64,000 nucleotides of DNA from Bacteroidales bacterium (GTDB taxonomy: Bacteria; Bacteroidota; Bacteroidia; Bacteroidales; F082): positions 1 through 64,000 of the forward strand of contig JAGCPJ010000066.1 in the NCBI GenBank assembly GCA_017965765.1. Direction: 5' to 3'. The notes under the pieces are model-generated. The model saw only the letters and a list, made by a program, of their open reading frames with translations, made no database searches and was not told where the DNA came from. A program made the translations under genes and the position numbers. Shown here piece after piece: positions 46,293 through 54,663 of this stretch (its first letter is position 1; each line of letters opens with the position of its first letter).

Positions 46293-47339
46293 ATGAGCCG
46301 AGGTTTCATCAAAGAAGGCGATCAAGAAGAAATACCGATGGTGCCCCCAAGGGCTTACCTACCCGAAGGCGTGCCCAACTTCGTCACGAAAGAAGGTCTT
46401 GAGGCACTCAACGAGGAGTTGAGAAGTCTTGAAGAAGCGCGTGCCCAAGCGGGTGAAGACTACATCACGGTCAACTACCTCGACGCGAAGATGAAGCTTC
46501 TCATCAGCCGTATCAATAGTGCCGTAGAGACCGACCTCTCCAAGGCCGACAAGAACACGGTGGGGTTCGGGGCGTGGGTGCGTTACAACGGCCGTGTGGT
46601 GAGGATTGTAGGCGTGGATGAAGCCAACGTGACGAAAGGTCTCGTCTCGTTCATCTCCCCCATCGCCAAAGCCCTGACAGGAAAAAATGCCGGTGAGGTG
46701 TTTGAATTGCAGGGATCTGGTGGCCCGGAGCGGATTGTGGTGGAGGAAGTGTCGTATGAACCGTTGGCGCTCACGCAAATTGTCCATGAAAAGGTTGTGC
46801 CCACAAAACAGGTTGTATCGCGACACATCGATCAATCCCTTAAAGCCAGCGAGTCTGTGGATTACCATGTCGCTCCGCAAAGTTCCGCACTTCGCAACGA
46901 CAAACGGGAAGATGGCGTTGTCGCATCCTCCACGGTGGAGGGTCCACGCCTATTCGAGCCTGAGGTGAATCCCATGGAATTCCTGCCCATCGTCAACGAG
47001 CGCGGCAACATTGCGGGAAGAGCTTTGTATATGGAGTTGCATCAAGGAAACAAGATCTTGCACCCTGCAGTGCATTTGCATGTCCTCAATAGTCAGGGAG
47101 CAATCACCCGGCTTTACTGGTGGCACGTGGCATTTGGAGAGACTCCCGAGAAAACGCTCAAGCGAAAGATGGAAGAAACGCTAGGGTTATCTGGGATGAA
47201 ACCGATGTTGAAAAGACAGTATATTAGAGAGGATAAAAACGAAAAGGAGTTGGTTTACCTTTTTTCAATTGTTTCCGATGACGACCTACCGGCTACTCCC
47301 GAAGGGAAGGAATACCGGGATCTTTTTGCTAAAGATTAG
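46293..47339 (+). CDS. GreA/GreB-type elongation factor fused to a degenerate Nudix domain
   Basis: The 348-residue protein has a GreA-like N-terminal coiled coil (about 30-85) and FKBP-like C-terminal Gre domain (about 88-155; KGLVSFISPIAKALTGKNAGE). An acidic/Ser linker follows, then a Nudix-like domain from about 225. The latter begins EFLPIVNERGNIAGRALYMELH, then HPAVHLHVLNS, like the IPP-isomerase-type Nudix group. The Nudix box at residues 282-299 reads GETPEKTLKRKMEETLGL: the RE pair is RK and the last Glu is Thr, so metal binding is probably lost. The loop before the box is short. The Gre part should act on paused RNA polymerase; the Nudix part may only bind a ligand. Confidence 0.8.
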   Translation: MSRGFIKEGDQEEIPMVPPRAYLPEGVPNFVTKEGLEALNEELRSLEEARAQAGEDYITVNYLDAKMKLLISRINSAVETDLSKADKNTVGFGAWVRYNGRVVRIVGVDEANVTKGLVSFISPIAKALTGKNAGEVFELQGSGGPERIVVEEVSYEPLALTQIVHEKVVPTKQVVSRHIDQSLKASESVDYHVAPQSSALRNDKREDGVVASSTVEGPRLFEPEVNPMEFLPIVNERGNIAGRALYMELHQGNKILHPAVHLHVLNSQGAITRLYWWHVAFGETPEKTLKRKMEETLGLSGMKPMLKRQYIREDKNEKELVYLFSIVSDDDLPATPEGKEYRDLFAKD

Positions 47340-47660
47340 TCAAAATCTCCAAAAGTTCAGCGGGAGTAACCACAATAGGGTTTTTAGGAAAGTGTTTGGT
47401 ATTCCCGGTAACGACAAACGATCCTTCTTTTGAAAGTGCCACTTCGTAAAACACCACATCATCAAGATCGATAAATGTTTCATCAGTTGAAGTGCGGTTT
47501 ACTTTTACTCCAAGTCTTATGATGGAAGCTATCACGCTAGTAACTATCGAGGGGTGCAAGTTGAACTTTGTTCGATGAAGAACTTTTCTGTATTCAACAA
47601 GTATTTCTTCGTTATATAGTGAACAATCACATTGGTATCAAACACAACAAATAAACTCAT
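47329..47660 (-). pseudogene. Broken PIN-domain toxin
   Basis: The start at 47660 overlaps the antitoxin stop in ATGA and encodes MSLFVVFDTNVIV, the normal start of a PIN toxin with the first catalytic Asp. The frame then fails: the continuation LYNEEILVEYRKVL... is in another frame from about 47619 and runs to 47329 with the conserved DLDDVVFYEVAL and FVVTGNTKHFP. About 25-30 residues of the family length are missing at the shift. I infer a deletion that also changed frame, so no toxin is made. The 3' end overlaps the convergent Gre-Nudix gene by 11 bases. Confidence 0.8.
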
Positions 47661-47950
47661 CTTTCCGCCCTGGCTTTTCTGATTTCTTCATCAATCTCTT
47701 CCATAGTAAGATCAGGCGTGTTGCCACTTTCAGCCCACGCTCTCATTTCCTTGAAAGCTTCTTGTGCTTTTTCCAGATAGATTGCTCTTTCCGACTTGAT
47801 TTCAAAAGGAATCTTCCCCCGTTGCACCACCGCTCTCGCAAAGATATTCATGGCAGTATTGGCACTCATGCCAAACTCGGCACAAAGTGCATCAAAACGT
47901 TGTTTCAATTGTGAGTCCATCCTCACGGTCATGGATACTTGCGGCATCAT
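47657..47950 (-). CDS. RelB/DinJ-type antitoxin
   Basis: The protein of about 97 residues begins MMPQVSMTVRMDSQLKQRFDALCAEFGMS, a ribbon-helix-helix start like RelB/DinJ antitoxins, followed by a helical C-terminal toxin-binding tail (EEIDEEIRKARAER). The start at 47950 or 47947 is favoured by a TATCTTTG promoter at 47970-47977; a frame from 48013 would begin upstream of it. RelB/DinJ antitoxins usually pair with RelE/YafQ; a PIN toxin partner is less common. Antitoxin remains intact while the toxin is broken. Confidence 0.82.
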   Translation of the reverse strand: MMPQVSMTVRMDSQLKQRFDALCAEFGMSANTAMNIFARAVVQRGKIPFEIKSERAIYLEKAQEAFKEMRAWAESGNTPDLTMEEIDEEIRKARAER

Positions 47951-47969
47951 TAAGAGGTTTAAGTCAGCG

Positions 47970-48041
47970 CAAAGATAATCATTATTCGTCATATTGCTAT
48001 CATTTTTTATCAATTTGACATCATTTTATGCCGCAAAGATA
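47970..48041 (-). promoter_or_regulatory. Two candidate promoters of the toxin-antitoxin locus
   Basis: On the - strand TATCTTTG occurs at 47970-47977 and again at 48034-48041. The inner one fits the antitoxin start at 47950. The surrounding sequence up to 48115 is very AT-rich and holds no gene. Confidence 0.55.
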
Positions 48042-48115
48042 ACAATATGTTTTAAATAATTAATTGTTTTTGTTGTTTTTTTTAGAAATTATTTGAATTA
48101 ACCAACAAAGCTGTA

Positions 48116-49063
48116 TCAAAGATTTTCCACCACAATATTGGGAAATCTATGTTGCAATTCCAAGGCTTTTTGATTTCGTTGTTTCTCAAACAACTTAAAG
48201 GCTTCACTTTCGGGAAAAAGCGGCTTATGCTGCAGCATCTGCTTGAGTTCTGAAGCGGCTTGCATGGCAGGTTTTTCGGAAGGGGAAACGGCGAATTGAA
48301 CGAATTTTTCGAAGACGTATTTTACTGCTTGGTCGGTGGGATGGACCATGTCTTCCTTATAGAAACGGTAGTCACGGAGCTCATCGAGAAGGATTTCGTA
48401 GGCGGGAAAGTAGTGGGCGTTGCCGAAGGTCTTGCAGACCTCATCCACGGCCAACAACAATGATGCCTTGCTCAGCTGGTTCTCGTGAAGGCCATCCTTG
48501 AGATGGCGCAAGGGAGAGACGGTAAGGATGAACTGCTTATCGGGAGCCGATTGCAGTATGTCGGAAAGGAGCTTGGCCGAGTGTTGCGCGGAAAGAAAGA
48601 CCCTATCGAAACGGTTGGCCGGAAGCTTATGACAGTTGGAGACCACCTGGCCGGTTGTTTTATCACGGAAGGCCCAGGAGGTGCCCAAGCTTAGGACGAT
48701 CCATTTCGCGTCTTGGAAATGCGTTTGCGCTTCGGTGAGGCGATGGTTGACTGTTTCAATCAATTCCTGTTCCGAGGTCCTCCAGAAATCCGTGTTATGG
48801 CTGAAGGTACAATAAAACTCCTCTCCCACTTTGATGACTTCATCATGGGTGAAGGGCGTGCCCTTTTGGAGATGTTTCAGAGATTGGGCGATGCTGGCGG
48901 GGTTATAGAGGACGCCAAAGGGGTTGATTAGGGCATTGAAGCCCAGGCCACGGCAGATGCCCCCCACCTCGTCGGCGAAGCAAGAGCCCAGAAAAAGCAG
49001 GCTGTCGCCATAGACGATGGTCTGGGTGAGCGGGGTGATATTAATTTCGGTTCTCAACAACAT
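48116..49063 (-). CDS. GSCFA domain protein
   Basis: The 315-residue protein carries the family motif as FLGSCFADEVG near residue 25-35, plus GTSWAFRD and VSPLRHLKDG, as in GSCFA/SGNH-like hydrolases. The probable role is hydrolysis or transfer of acyl groups on a carbohydrate or cell-wall component, but substrates are unknown. A copy of the AACGGCGAATT-type repeat (48286-48307) is translated inside it as part of FEKFVQFAVS. A stable hairpin (49080-49096) lies upstream. Confidence 0.92.
   Translation of the reverse strand: MLLRTEINITPLTQTIVYGDSLLFLGSCFADEVGGICRGLGFNALINPFGVLYNPASIAQSLKHLQKGTPFTHDEVIKVGEEFYCTFSHNTDFWRTSEQELIETVNHRLTEAQTHFQDAKWIVLSLGTSWAFRDKTTGQVVSNCHKLPANRFDRVFLSAQHSAKLLSDILQSAPDKQFILTVSPLRHLKDGLHENQLSKASLLLAVDEVCKTFGNAHYFPAYEILLDELRDYRFYKEDMVHPTDQAVKYVFEKFVQFAVSPSEKPAMQAASELKQMLQHKPLFPESEAFKLFEKQRNQKALELQHRFPNIVVENL
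48286..48307 (+). repeat. AACGGCGAATT-like repeat within the GSCFA gene
   Basis: The stretch AACGGCGAATTGAACGAATTT matches 32999-33018 at all but one base. Here it is antisense to the GSCFA gene and is translated in a frame that keeps the protein open. Confidence 0.6.
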
Positions 49064-49079
49064 TTTTCCTACCGATATG

Positions 49080-49096
49080 GCACCCCGATGGGGTGC
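49080..49096. repeat. Hairpin between trxB and GSCFA genes
   Basis: GCACCCC and GGGGTGC pair perfectly around GAT. The - strand trxB ends at 49135, so this may be its terminator, although no T tract follows. Confidence 0.5.
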
Positions 49097-49134
49097 GGTG
49101 GGTTAGGCGGGAGCGATGGGTTAGTGGGTGGCGC

Positions 49135-50076
49135 TTAGCGGACAGACATTAAATACCTTTCCACCTCGATGCCTGCCATGGCGCCGGTGCCGGCGGCCAC
49201 GATAGCTTGGCGGTAGATACGGTCCTGGCAGTCGCCACAAGCGAAGATACCTTCCACGTTGGTGGCCGTTGACTTCGGCTTGGTGATGATATAGCCTTCC
49301 TCATCCATGTCGAGGATACCTTTAAACGGCTCCGTGTTCGGTGTATGGCCGATCGCTTCAAAGAAGCCGTCCACGTAGATGGTGCGTTCTTCCTTGGTAT
49401 CACTATGGTAGAGCACGGCGCCTTTCAGTTTCTTCATGAAGCCCTGCTGTTCCCCAAAGAGTTCTTTGGTCTGGTGTTTCCACAGCACCTCGATGTTGGG
49501 GGTGTTCAGCATGCGGTGTTGCATGGCTTTGGAGGCCCGCAGCACGTCGCGGCGGACGATGAGATAGACTTTGTTGCAGAGTTTGGCGAGGTAGGTGGCA
49601 TCTTCGCAAGCGGTATCACCGCCGCCGACCACGGCCACGTCTTTTCCTTTATAGAAGAAGCCGTCGCAGGTGGCGCAAGCCGACACGCCGCCGCCTTTGA
49701 ATTCCTCTTCGGTGGGGAGTCCGAGGTAGCGGGCGGAGGCGCCTGTGGAGACGATGATGCTGTCGGCGAGGAGTTCGCCATCGTATTCGGTAGTCACCTT
49801 GAAAGGTCTTTGTGAGACGTCGATGGCGGTGACTTCGCCTTCACGAATCTCGGCACCGAAGCGCAGTGCCTGTTGGCGGATGTCCTCCATCATGTCGGGC
49901 CCGTTGATACCTTTAGGATAGCCTGGGAAGTTCTCGATTTCTGTAGTTTGAGTCAGTTGCCCCCCTGGCTGCATTCCTTCATAGACGACTGTTTTGATGT
50001 CGGCGCGACAAGTGTAGATGGCGGCAGTATAACCCGCAGGGCCGGAGCCAATTATCAGACATTCAACTTTTTCCAT
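49135..50076 (-). CDS. trxB: Thioredoxin-disulfide reductase
   Basis: The 313-residue protein has an FAD-binding GSGPAG near the start, the redox pair C134-ATC-C137 in SACATCDG, and the NADPH motif VGGGDTACEDA. It reduces thioredoxin with NADPH in the cytoplasm. Length and motif order are standard. A TACCTTTG promoter lies at 50125-50132 on the - strand. Confidence 0.95.
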   Translation of the reverse strand: MEKVECLIIGSGPAGYTAAIYTCRADIKTVVYEGMQPGGQLTQTTEIENFPGYPKGINGPDMMEDIRQQALRFGAEIREGEVTAIDVSQRPFKVTTEYDGELLADSIIVSTGASARYLGLPTEEEFKGGGVSACATCDGFFYKGKDVAVVGGGDTACEDATYLAKLCNKVYLIVRRDVLRASKAMQHRMLNTPNIEVLWKHQTKELFGEQQGFMKKLKGAVLYHSDTKEERTIYVDGFFEAIGHTPNTEPFKGILDMDEEGYIITKPKSTATNVEGIFACGDCQDRIYRQAIVAAGTGAMAGIEVERYLMSVR

Positions 50077-50124
50077 AGTTGTCAGTGATTAGTTATTCAG
50101 TTGTTCAGTTAGATTTATTTTGCG

Positions 50125-50182
50125 CAAAGGTAACTTTTTTTTCGCAAAAAGCATGATAATTCAAAAAACCTTTTTATCTTTG
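50125..50182. promoter_or_regulatory. Divergent promoters of trxB and tRNA-Pro
   Basis: TACCTTTG on the - strand (50125-50132) precedes trxB. TATCTTTG on the + strand (50175-50182) lies 16 bases before the tRNA gene. Confidence 0.65.
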
Positions 50183-50198
50183 CAGCCGCAAATGCAAT

Positions 50199-50272
50199 CG
50201 GGGTGTGGTGCAGTTGGCTAGCATTCTTGCATGGGGTGCAAGCGGTCGCCCGTTCGAGTCGGGCCACTCCGA
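50199..50272 (+). tRNA. tRNA-Pro (anticodon GGG)
   Basis: A full cloverleaf can be folded: acceptor CGGGGTG with CACTCCG, D stem GTGC/GCAT, anticodon stem CTTGC/GCAAG with loop ATGGGGT (anticodon GGG) and T arm GCCCG-TTCGAGT-CGGGC. The discriminator base is A; the CCA end is not encoded. It reads the CCC (and by wobble CCT) proline codons. Confidence 0.93.
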
Positions 50273-50277
50273 CGGAA

Positions 50278-50308
50278 GGACATCAGAGTTATCTGGTGTC
50301 CTTTTTTT
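50278..50308 (+). terminator. Intrinsic terminator after tRNA-Pro
   Basis: GGACATCAG pairs with CTGGTGTCC (one G-U) around a 6-base loop and is followed by seven T residues. Confidence 0.9.
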
Positions 50309-50314
50309 ATTCCT

Positions 50315-51223
50315 TTAAGCCAAGAGCAGCAGTACGCCGAAAGCCAGTGACAACAAAAAAGTCTTCACCACCTGTAGGGGAAGCAACTTGTCGGGAACGC
50401 CCCTCTCCAGCGTCTTACGGATGGTGATCAAATCCATGGCAAACAGGGGAAACAGCAGCCAGAAGGCGTAAACATACCAAGTAACGTGTTTTAGCCAAAG
50501 GAAGATCGTGAGGCATACAAAAGCTCCGACAATCAACAGCACATGATAGGCAAAAGCTACTTTCAGTCCCGTCTTCACCACCAAAGTGTTTTTGCCCTTG
50601 GCCTTATCGTTCTCATAGTCGCGCATATTATTGATGTTGAGCACGGCATTGGAGAGGAAGCCCATGGCGGTGGCAGGCAGTAAGACCAAGGGATCGAAGC
50701 GGTTGGTTGTCAGGAAGAAGGTGCCTGCTACTGCCACCCAACCGAAGAACAGGAAACAAAACAAGTCGCCAAGTCCCCGATAGCCGTAGGCGTGCTTACC
50801 CAGGGTATAGCACAAAGCGGCGGCTACGGCAGCGATGCCCAAGGCACCAAAGACCATCAGTTCCTTCCAACCGATGTGGAACCAAGCCAACAGCAACAGA
50901 ATGCCTCCAGAGAGCAAGGTGATCAGGGCAACGACAATGATCCCGCAGCCCATCTGTTCTTTCGTCAAGGCGCCACTTTGAAGGGTACGCTGAGGGCCAG
51001 TACGTTCGGCATTGTCAACACCTTTCACATAGTCGCCGTAGTCATTGGCGAGGTTGGAGAGGATTTGAAGCAGGATGGCGGTCAAGGCGCAGAACGCCGC
51101 TGTGACAGGATAGAAAAAACCTGTCGCAGCGGCCAAAAAGCCGCCCATCATCACGCCAGACAGTGAAAGCAATACTGTCCGGGGACGAGCAGCAGCAAAC
51201 CAAGTTCGCAATGACGTACCCAA
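50315..51223 (-). CDS. menA: 1,4-dihydroxy-2-naphthoate polyprenyltransferase
   Basis: The 302-residue membrane protein has about 8-9 TM helices and the prenyltransferase motif NDYGDYVKGVDNAERTG (aspartate-rich), with a second Asp-rich motif NNMRDYENDKAKGK. It attaches a polyprenyl chain to DHNA in menaquinone synthesis, so the organism probably uses menaquinone respiration. It follows the helicase gene by 17 bases and could be co-transcribed. Confidence 0.94.
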   Translation of the reverse strand: MGTSLRTWFAAARPRTVLLSLSGVMMGGFLAAATGFFYPVTAAFCALTAILLQILSNLANDYGDYVKGVDNAERTGPQRTLQSGALTKEQMGCGIIVVALITLLSGGILLLLAWFHIGWKELMVFGALGIAAVAAALCYTLGKHAYGYRGLGDLFCFLFFGWVAVAGTFFLTTNRFDPLVLLPATAMGFLSNAVLNINNMRDYENDKAKGKNTLVVKTGLKVAFAYHVLLIVGAFVCLTIFLWLKHVTWYVYAFWLLFPLFAMDLITIRKTLERGVPDKLLPLQVVKTFLLSLAFGVLLLLA

Positions 51224-51240
51224 CTCTAAACTCTAAACTA

Positions 51241-53385
51241 TCATCTCCTTTTCCCGCCACGGCGTTTCGGGGAATAGAAGGATGGCTCCTCGTTGCGGGC
51301 GGCGCCACGGCGGCCACGGGAAGAAGTAGAGGGACGAGAAGTTCTAGAAGAACGAGAGGTACTAGAGGGGCGAGGACCATTGATGTCATAGTCGCTGGAG
51401 CGGAAGCCAAAGCTGTTGGAAGAAGACTCCTTCTTTGAACGAGAACCCTTTTCATTCCTTGAGCCAGTGCTTTTCTCCTTCTTGGCTACAGACTTCTCCT
51501 TTTTGGCACCGAAGCCGCGCTCTTCACTACGTTTTTTGCGGGAGGGACGGACGTCCTCTTCTTCGAGAAACACATCGATGTCATCGAGGTGTTCACGCCA
51601 GTCGGGGTCGAGCCACTCATGGCCATCGCGGGAGCGCTCCACTTTGTATTGGGGGCGGGAGGAGCTAGAGGGGCGAGAAGAACTAGAGGAACGAGAAGAA
51701 CTAGAGGAACGAGAGGAACGAGAGGGACTAGAGGGGTCTTGAGTGGGTTTTTCGCGTTTGGGTTGTTCTTTGGCCACTTCGACCACGATGCCTTTAGGGT
51801 TTTTGCGTGGATCGGAGAAGCATTCCAGGATCATGGGGACGAAGCTCTCTTCGACATCGACATAAGAATAATCGTTAAACAGGTCGATACGTCCGATGGG
51901 GATGTTGCGGGAGTTCGTCACGTCGTTGATTTTACCGATGATCTTCTGGGGCAGGATATGGTCGTTTTTACCCACGCCGAAATAGAGGCGTTTCATGGTT
52001 TGGTCCATGCGGTCGCGTTCTTTCTTGCGTTCCTTTTTGTCCTTACGGTCATCCGAGGCATCCACGTTGAGGTCGATGGCATCCTTATAGTAGTCGAGGA
52101 ATCGGTTGAAGTTGAGTGCCACCATACGGGTGATGAGTTCTTCACGTGACATCCACTCCAACTTTTTGAAGATGACGGGCAGGTAGTCGTCGATGTCTTC
52201 GCGGTTGATGTCAACATGTTCAATTCTATCGATATGATTGAAGAGTTGTTTTTCACAGACTTCTTTACCGGTAGGGATCATTGCCCTTTCGATGGGGCGG
52301 CCCACGATCTTTTCGATCTGTTTGATTTTATGTTTCTCGCGAAGGTGCACCAGGCTGATACAGATGCCACGTTTGTCGGCGCGACCGGTACGACCGCTGC
52401 GGTGCACATAGGTCTCGATATCGTCGGGAAGGTTGTAGTTGATGATATGGGTCAGTTCCTTGACGTCGATGCCACGGGCGGCCACGTCGGTGGCGACGAG
52501 CAGTTGCAGGGAGCGTTTGCGGAAGTGGTCCATGACGTTATCGCGCATGGCCTGAGAGAGGTCGCCATGGAGGGCAGCGGCGTTGTAACCATCTTGGATG
52601 AGGCTGTCTGCGATCTCCTGGGTTTCCAGTTTGGTGCGGCAGAAGATGATGCCATAGATGGACGGGGTGTAGTCGATGATACGTTTGAGCACCGAGTAGC
52701 GGTCCTTAGCGGCCATCATGTAGTATTTATGGTCCACGTTGGCGGTACCCGAATTACGTTCTCCGACGGCTACTTTGACGGGATCCGTCATGTACTTGTT
52801 GAGGATGGCTTCCACTTCTTTGGGCATGGTGGCCGAGAAGAGCATGGTGTTGCGTTCCTTAGGCATATACTCAAGGATATCGTCAACCTCTTCTTGGAAG
52901 CCCATGTTCAGCATCTCGTCTGCCTCGTCGAGGATCATTGTCTTGACGTTGGTGAAATCGACACGGTTGCGGCGAATCATGTCGCGGAGGCGGCCAGGGG
53001 TAGCGACGATGATCTGGGGTTTTTTCGCCAGGTCTTTGAACTGCAGTTCGATGCTAGCGCCGCCATAAACTGGCACCACAAGGATTTCGGGAATGTACTT
53101 CGCGTAGTTGCGGAGGTCCTTAGTGATCTGCATGCAGAGTTCACGTGTAGGACAGAGGATCAGCGCTTGGACACAGCGCTGTGAGGCGTCAATCTTCTGG
53201 AGCAGAGGCAGTCCGAAAGCGGCTGTCTTTCCAGTACCCGTCTGAGCAAGACCCACAAAGTCAACGTCTTGCTCCAGCAACACAGGAATCGCTTGTTCCT
53301 GTATTGGCATAGGATTCTCGAACCCCAGCTCCCCAATAGCCTTCAACAGAGCGGAGTTCAATCCAAAATCTGTAAATTGTAACAT
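51241..53385 (-). CDS. DEAD-box ATP-dependent RNA helicase with Ser/Arg-rich tail
   Basis: The 714-residue protein has Q motif, Walker A AQTGTGKT, DEAD in LDEADEML, SAT in FSATMP and the C-terminal HRSGRTGR motif, i.e. a full RecA-like pair, then a DbpA-like RNA-binding domain near residue 470-550. The final 150 residues are Ser/Arg/Lys-rich and carry two blocks (51658-51736 and around 51310-51375) encoded by CTAGAGGAACGAG-type repeats that also occur in an intergenic region at 61171-61242. The enzyme should unwind RNA in ribosome assembly or cold adaptation. The tail is probably unstructured. Confidence 0.93.
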   Translation of the reverse strand: MLQFTDFGLNSALLKAIGELGFENPMPIQEQAIPVLLEQDVDFVGLAQTGTGKTAAFGLPLLQKIDASQRCVQALILCPTRELCMQITKDLRNYAKYIPEILVVPVYGGASIELQFKDLAKKPQIIVATPGRLRDMIRRNRVDFTNVKTMILDEADEMLNMGFQEEVDDILEYMPKERNTMLFSATMPKEVEAILNKYMTDPVKVAVGERNSGTANVDHKYYMMAAKDRYSVLKRIIDYTPSIYGIIFCRTKLETQEIADSLIQDGYNAAALHGDLSQAMRDNVMDHFRKRSLQLLVATDVAARGIDVKELTHIINYNLPDDIETYVHRSGRTGRADKRGICISLVHLREKHKIKQIEKIVGRPIERAMIPTGKEVCEKQLFNHIDRIEHVDINREDIDDYLPVIFKKLEWMSREELITRMVALNFNRFLDYYKDAIDLNVDASDDRKDKKERKKERDRMDQTMKRLYFGVGKNDHILPQKIIGKINDVTNSRNIPIGRIDLFNDYSYVDVEESFVPMILECFSDPRKNPKGIVVEVAKEQPKREKPTQDPSSPSRSSRSSSSSRSSSSSRPSSSSRPQYKVERSRDGHEWLDPDWREHLDDIDVFLEEEDVRPSRKKRSEERGFGAKKEKSVAKKEKSTGSRNEKGSRSKKESSSNSFGFRSSDYDINGPRPSSTSRSSRTSRPSTSSRGRRGAARNEEPSFYSPKRRGGKRR
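51658..51736 (-). repeat. CTAGAGGAACGAG-type repeat coding for the helicase Ser/Arg tail
   Basis: The + strand is a chain of CTAGAGGNNCGAGA(A/G)GAA units. On the coding strand it gives Ser-Ser-Ser-Arg-type residues. The 18-base string ACGAGAGGAACGAGAGGG occurs both here and at 61171-61242. Confidence 0.75.
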
Positions 53386-53414
53386 GAAAAGTAATTGATG
53401 ATTGAAAAGTGCGG

Positions 53415-53443
53415 CAAAAATACGGAATTTTTCTCTATCTTTG
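53415..53443. promoter_or_regulatory. Divergent promoters of the helicase and serine hydrolase genes
   Basis: On the - strand TATTTTTG (53415-53422) is about 30 bases before the helicase start. On the + strand TATCTTTG (53436-53443) is 11 bases before the serine hydrolase ATG at 53455. Confidence 0.6.
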
Positions 53444-53454
53444 TCATTTCATTC

Positions 53455-54663
53455 ATGAAGAATCGATTTTTCAGCATATTAATCGTTTGTTTTTCATTAG
53501 GATTGTTGGTCCTTTGCTCTTGTGGAAGGCGGCATCCTCGCGGGAGCGGCCTCGTCCTTCCTGTGGATAGTTTGTTCATCGACTTGAGCAAGGATGCCGT
53601 GGAGAAGCGCACGAAGAAGGTGGAGCAGTTCTTTACGGAGTTAAACAAGAACGCAGGTCTGAACGGGACGGTGCTCTATGCAGAAGGCGGAAGGGTGTTG
53701 TATCGTCATGCCTTTGGATGGAGACGGCTGAATCAGCGGAAGGAGCCCATCCAGATCGACGACCAGTTTCAGTTGGCCTCGGTATCGAAGATGTTCACTG
53801 CTGAGGCGGTGATGTTGCTCCATGCGCAAGGCAAGTTGGATTATGACGACCCGTTGACGAAGTACATCCCCGAGTTTCCCTATCAAGGCATCACGATACG
53901 GCATCTGCTGAACCATCGTTCCGGCTTATCGCGGTACGAGACGTTAGCTGACGAGCATTGGCCCGACCGGACCATCCCGATGACCAACGAGGATGTCATC
54001 GACTTGTTTTGCAAATACAGGCCGGAGCCCTACAACAAGCCCGGGGTCACTTTCCACTACACCAATGTGAACTATGTGTTGCTGGCCAGTGTGGTTGAGC
54101 GGATCACAGGGCAGCATTTCGAAGATTTCATGAAGCAGCAAGTCTTTGTGCCCCTAGGCATGGATCACTCCTATATCTATTCGTTGCGTGGCGTTGACCG
54201 GATCAAGACCTACGTGGAGACGGCGGTACAGGGGCACGACCTATACAAGAGCGGGGCACGCAGGGCGCAGGAGGATTACCTTAACGGGGTGGTAGGCGAC
54301 AAAGTGATGTTATCCACGGTGGACGACCTCTATCGGTTCAGTGTCGCCTTGGAGAACAACTCATTCTTGCCGGAGGACATCCAGCAAGAGGCCTTTGTGC
54401 CGGGTTCGGAAGAATGGAAGCGTGGGGAGAACTATGGGTTTGGTTGGAGGATGAGCGACAAGCACCCGAACATCGTGTTCCATTTCGGTTGGTGGAAGGG
54501 TTACCGCACTTTCTTCATCAGGTATCCAGAGAAGGGGCGCACGCTCATTGTCCTCACCAACACGAGCAGTAGTGCAGTGGGAGATCCTTTATGGGATTTC
54601 CTCAACGACACGACGGTGCAGTTGCCGCCGGCGTCAGTCAATGCCCGATTAGTTTTTGACTAG
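53455..54663 (+). CDS. Serine hydrolase (class C beta-lactamase-like) lipoprotein
   Basis: The 402-residue protein has a lipoprotein signal with LCSCG and the beta-lactamase/PBP4-like fold motifs: SVSK (S-x-x-K) in ASVSKMF and YTN (Y-x-N) in FHYTNVNY, with a HFGWWKG third motif near the C terminus. Such proteins are esterases, D-aminopeptidases or cell-wall hydrolases rather than true resistance enzymes. The start at 53455 is chosen for the signal sequence; an upstream in-frame start would put the promoter inside the gene. Confidence 0.9.
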   Translation: MKNRFFSILIVCFSLGLLVLCSCGRRHPRGSGLVLPVDSLFIDLSKDAVEKRTKKVEQFFTELNKNAGLNGTVLYAEGGRVLYRHAFGWRRLNQRKEPIQIDDQFQLASVSKMFTAEAVMLLHAQGKLDYDDPLTKYIPEFPYQGITIRHLLNHRSGLSRYETLADEHWPDRTIPMTNEDVIDLFCKYRPEPYNKPGVTFHYTNVNYVLLASVVERITGQHFEDFMKQQVFVPLGMDHSYIYSLRGVDRIKTYVETAVQGHDLYKSGARRAQEDYLNGVVGDKVMLSTVDDLYRFSVALENNSFLPEDIQQEAFVPGSEEWKRGENYGFGWRMSDKHPNIVFHFGWWKGYRTFFIRYPEKGRTLIVLTNTSSSAVGDPLWDFLNDTTVQLPPASVNARLVFD

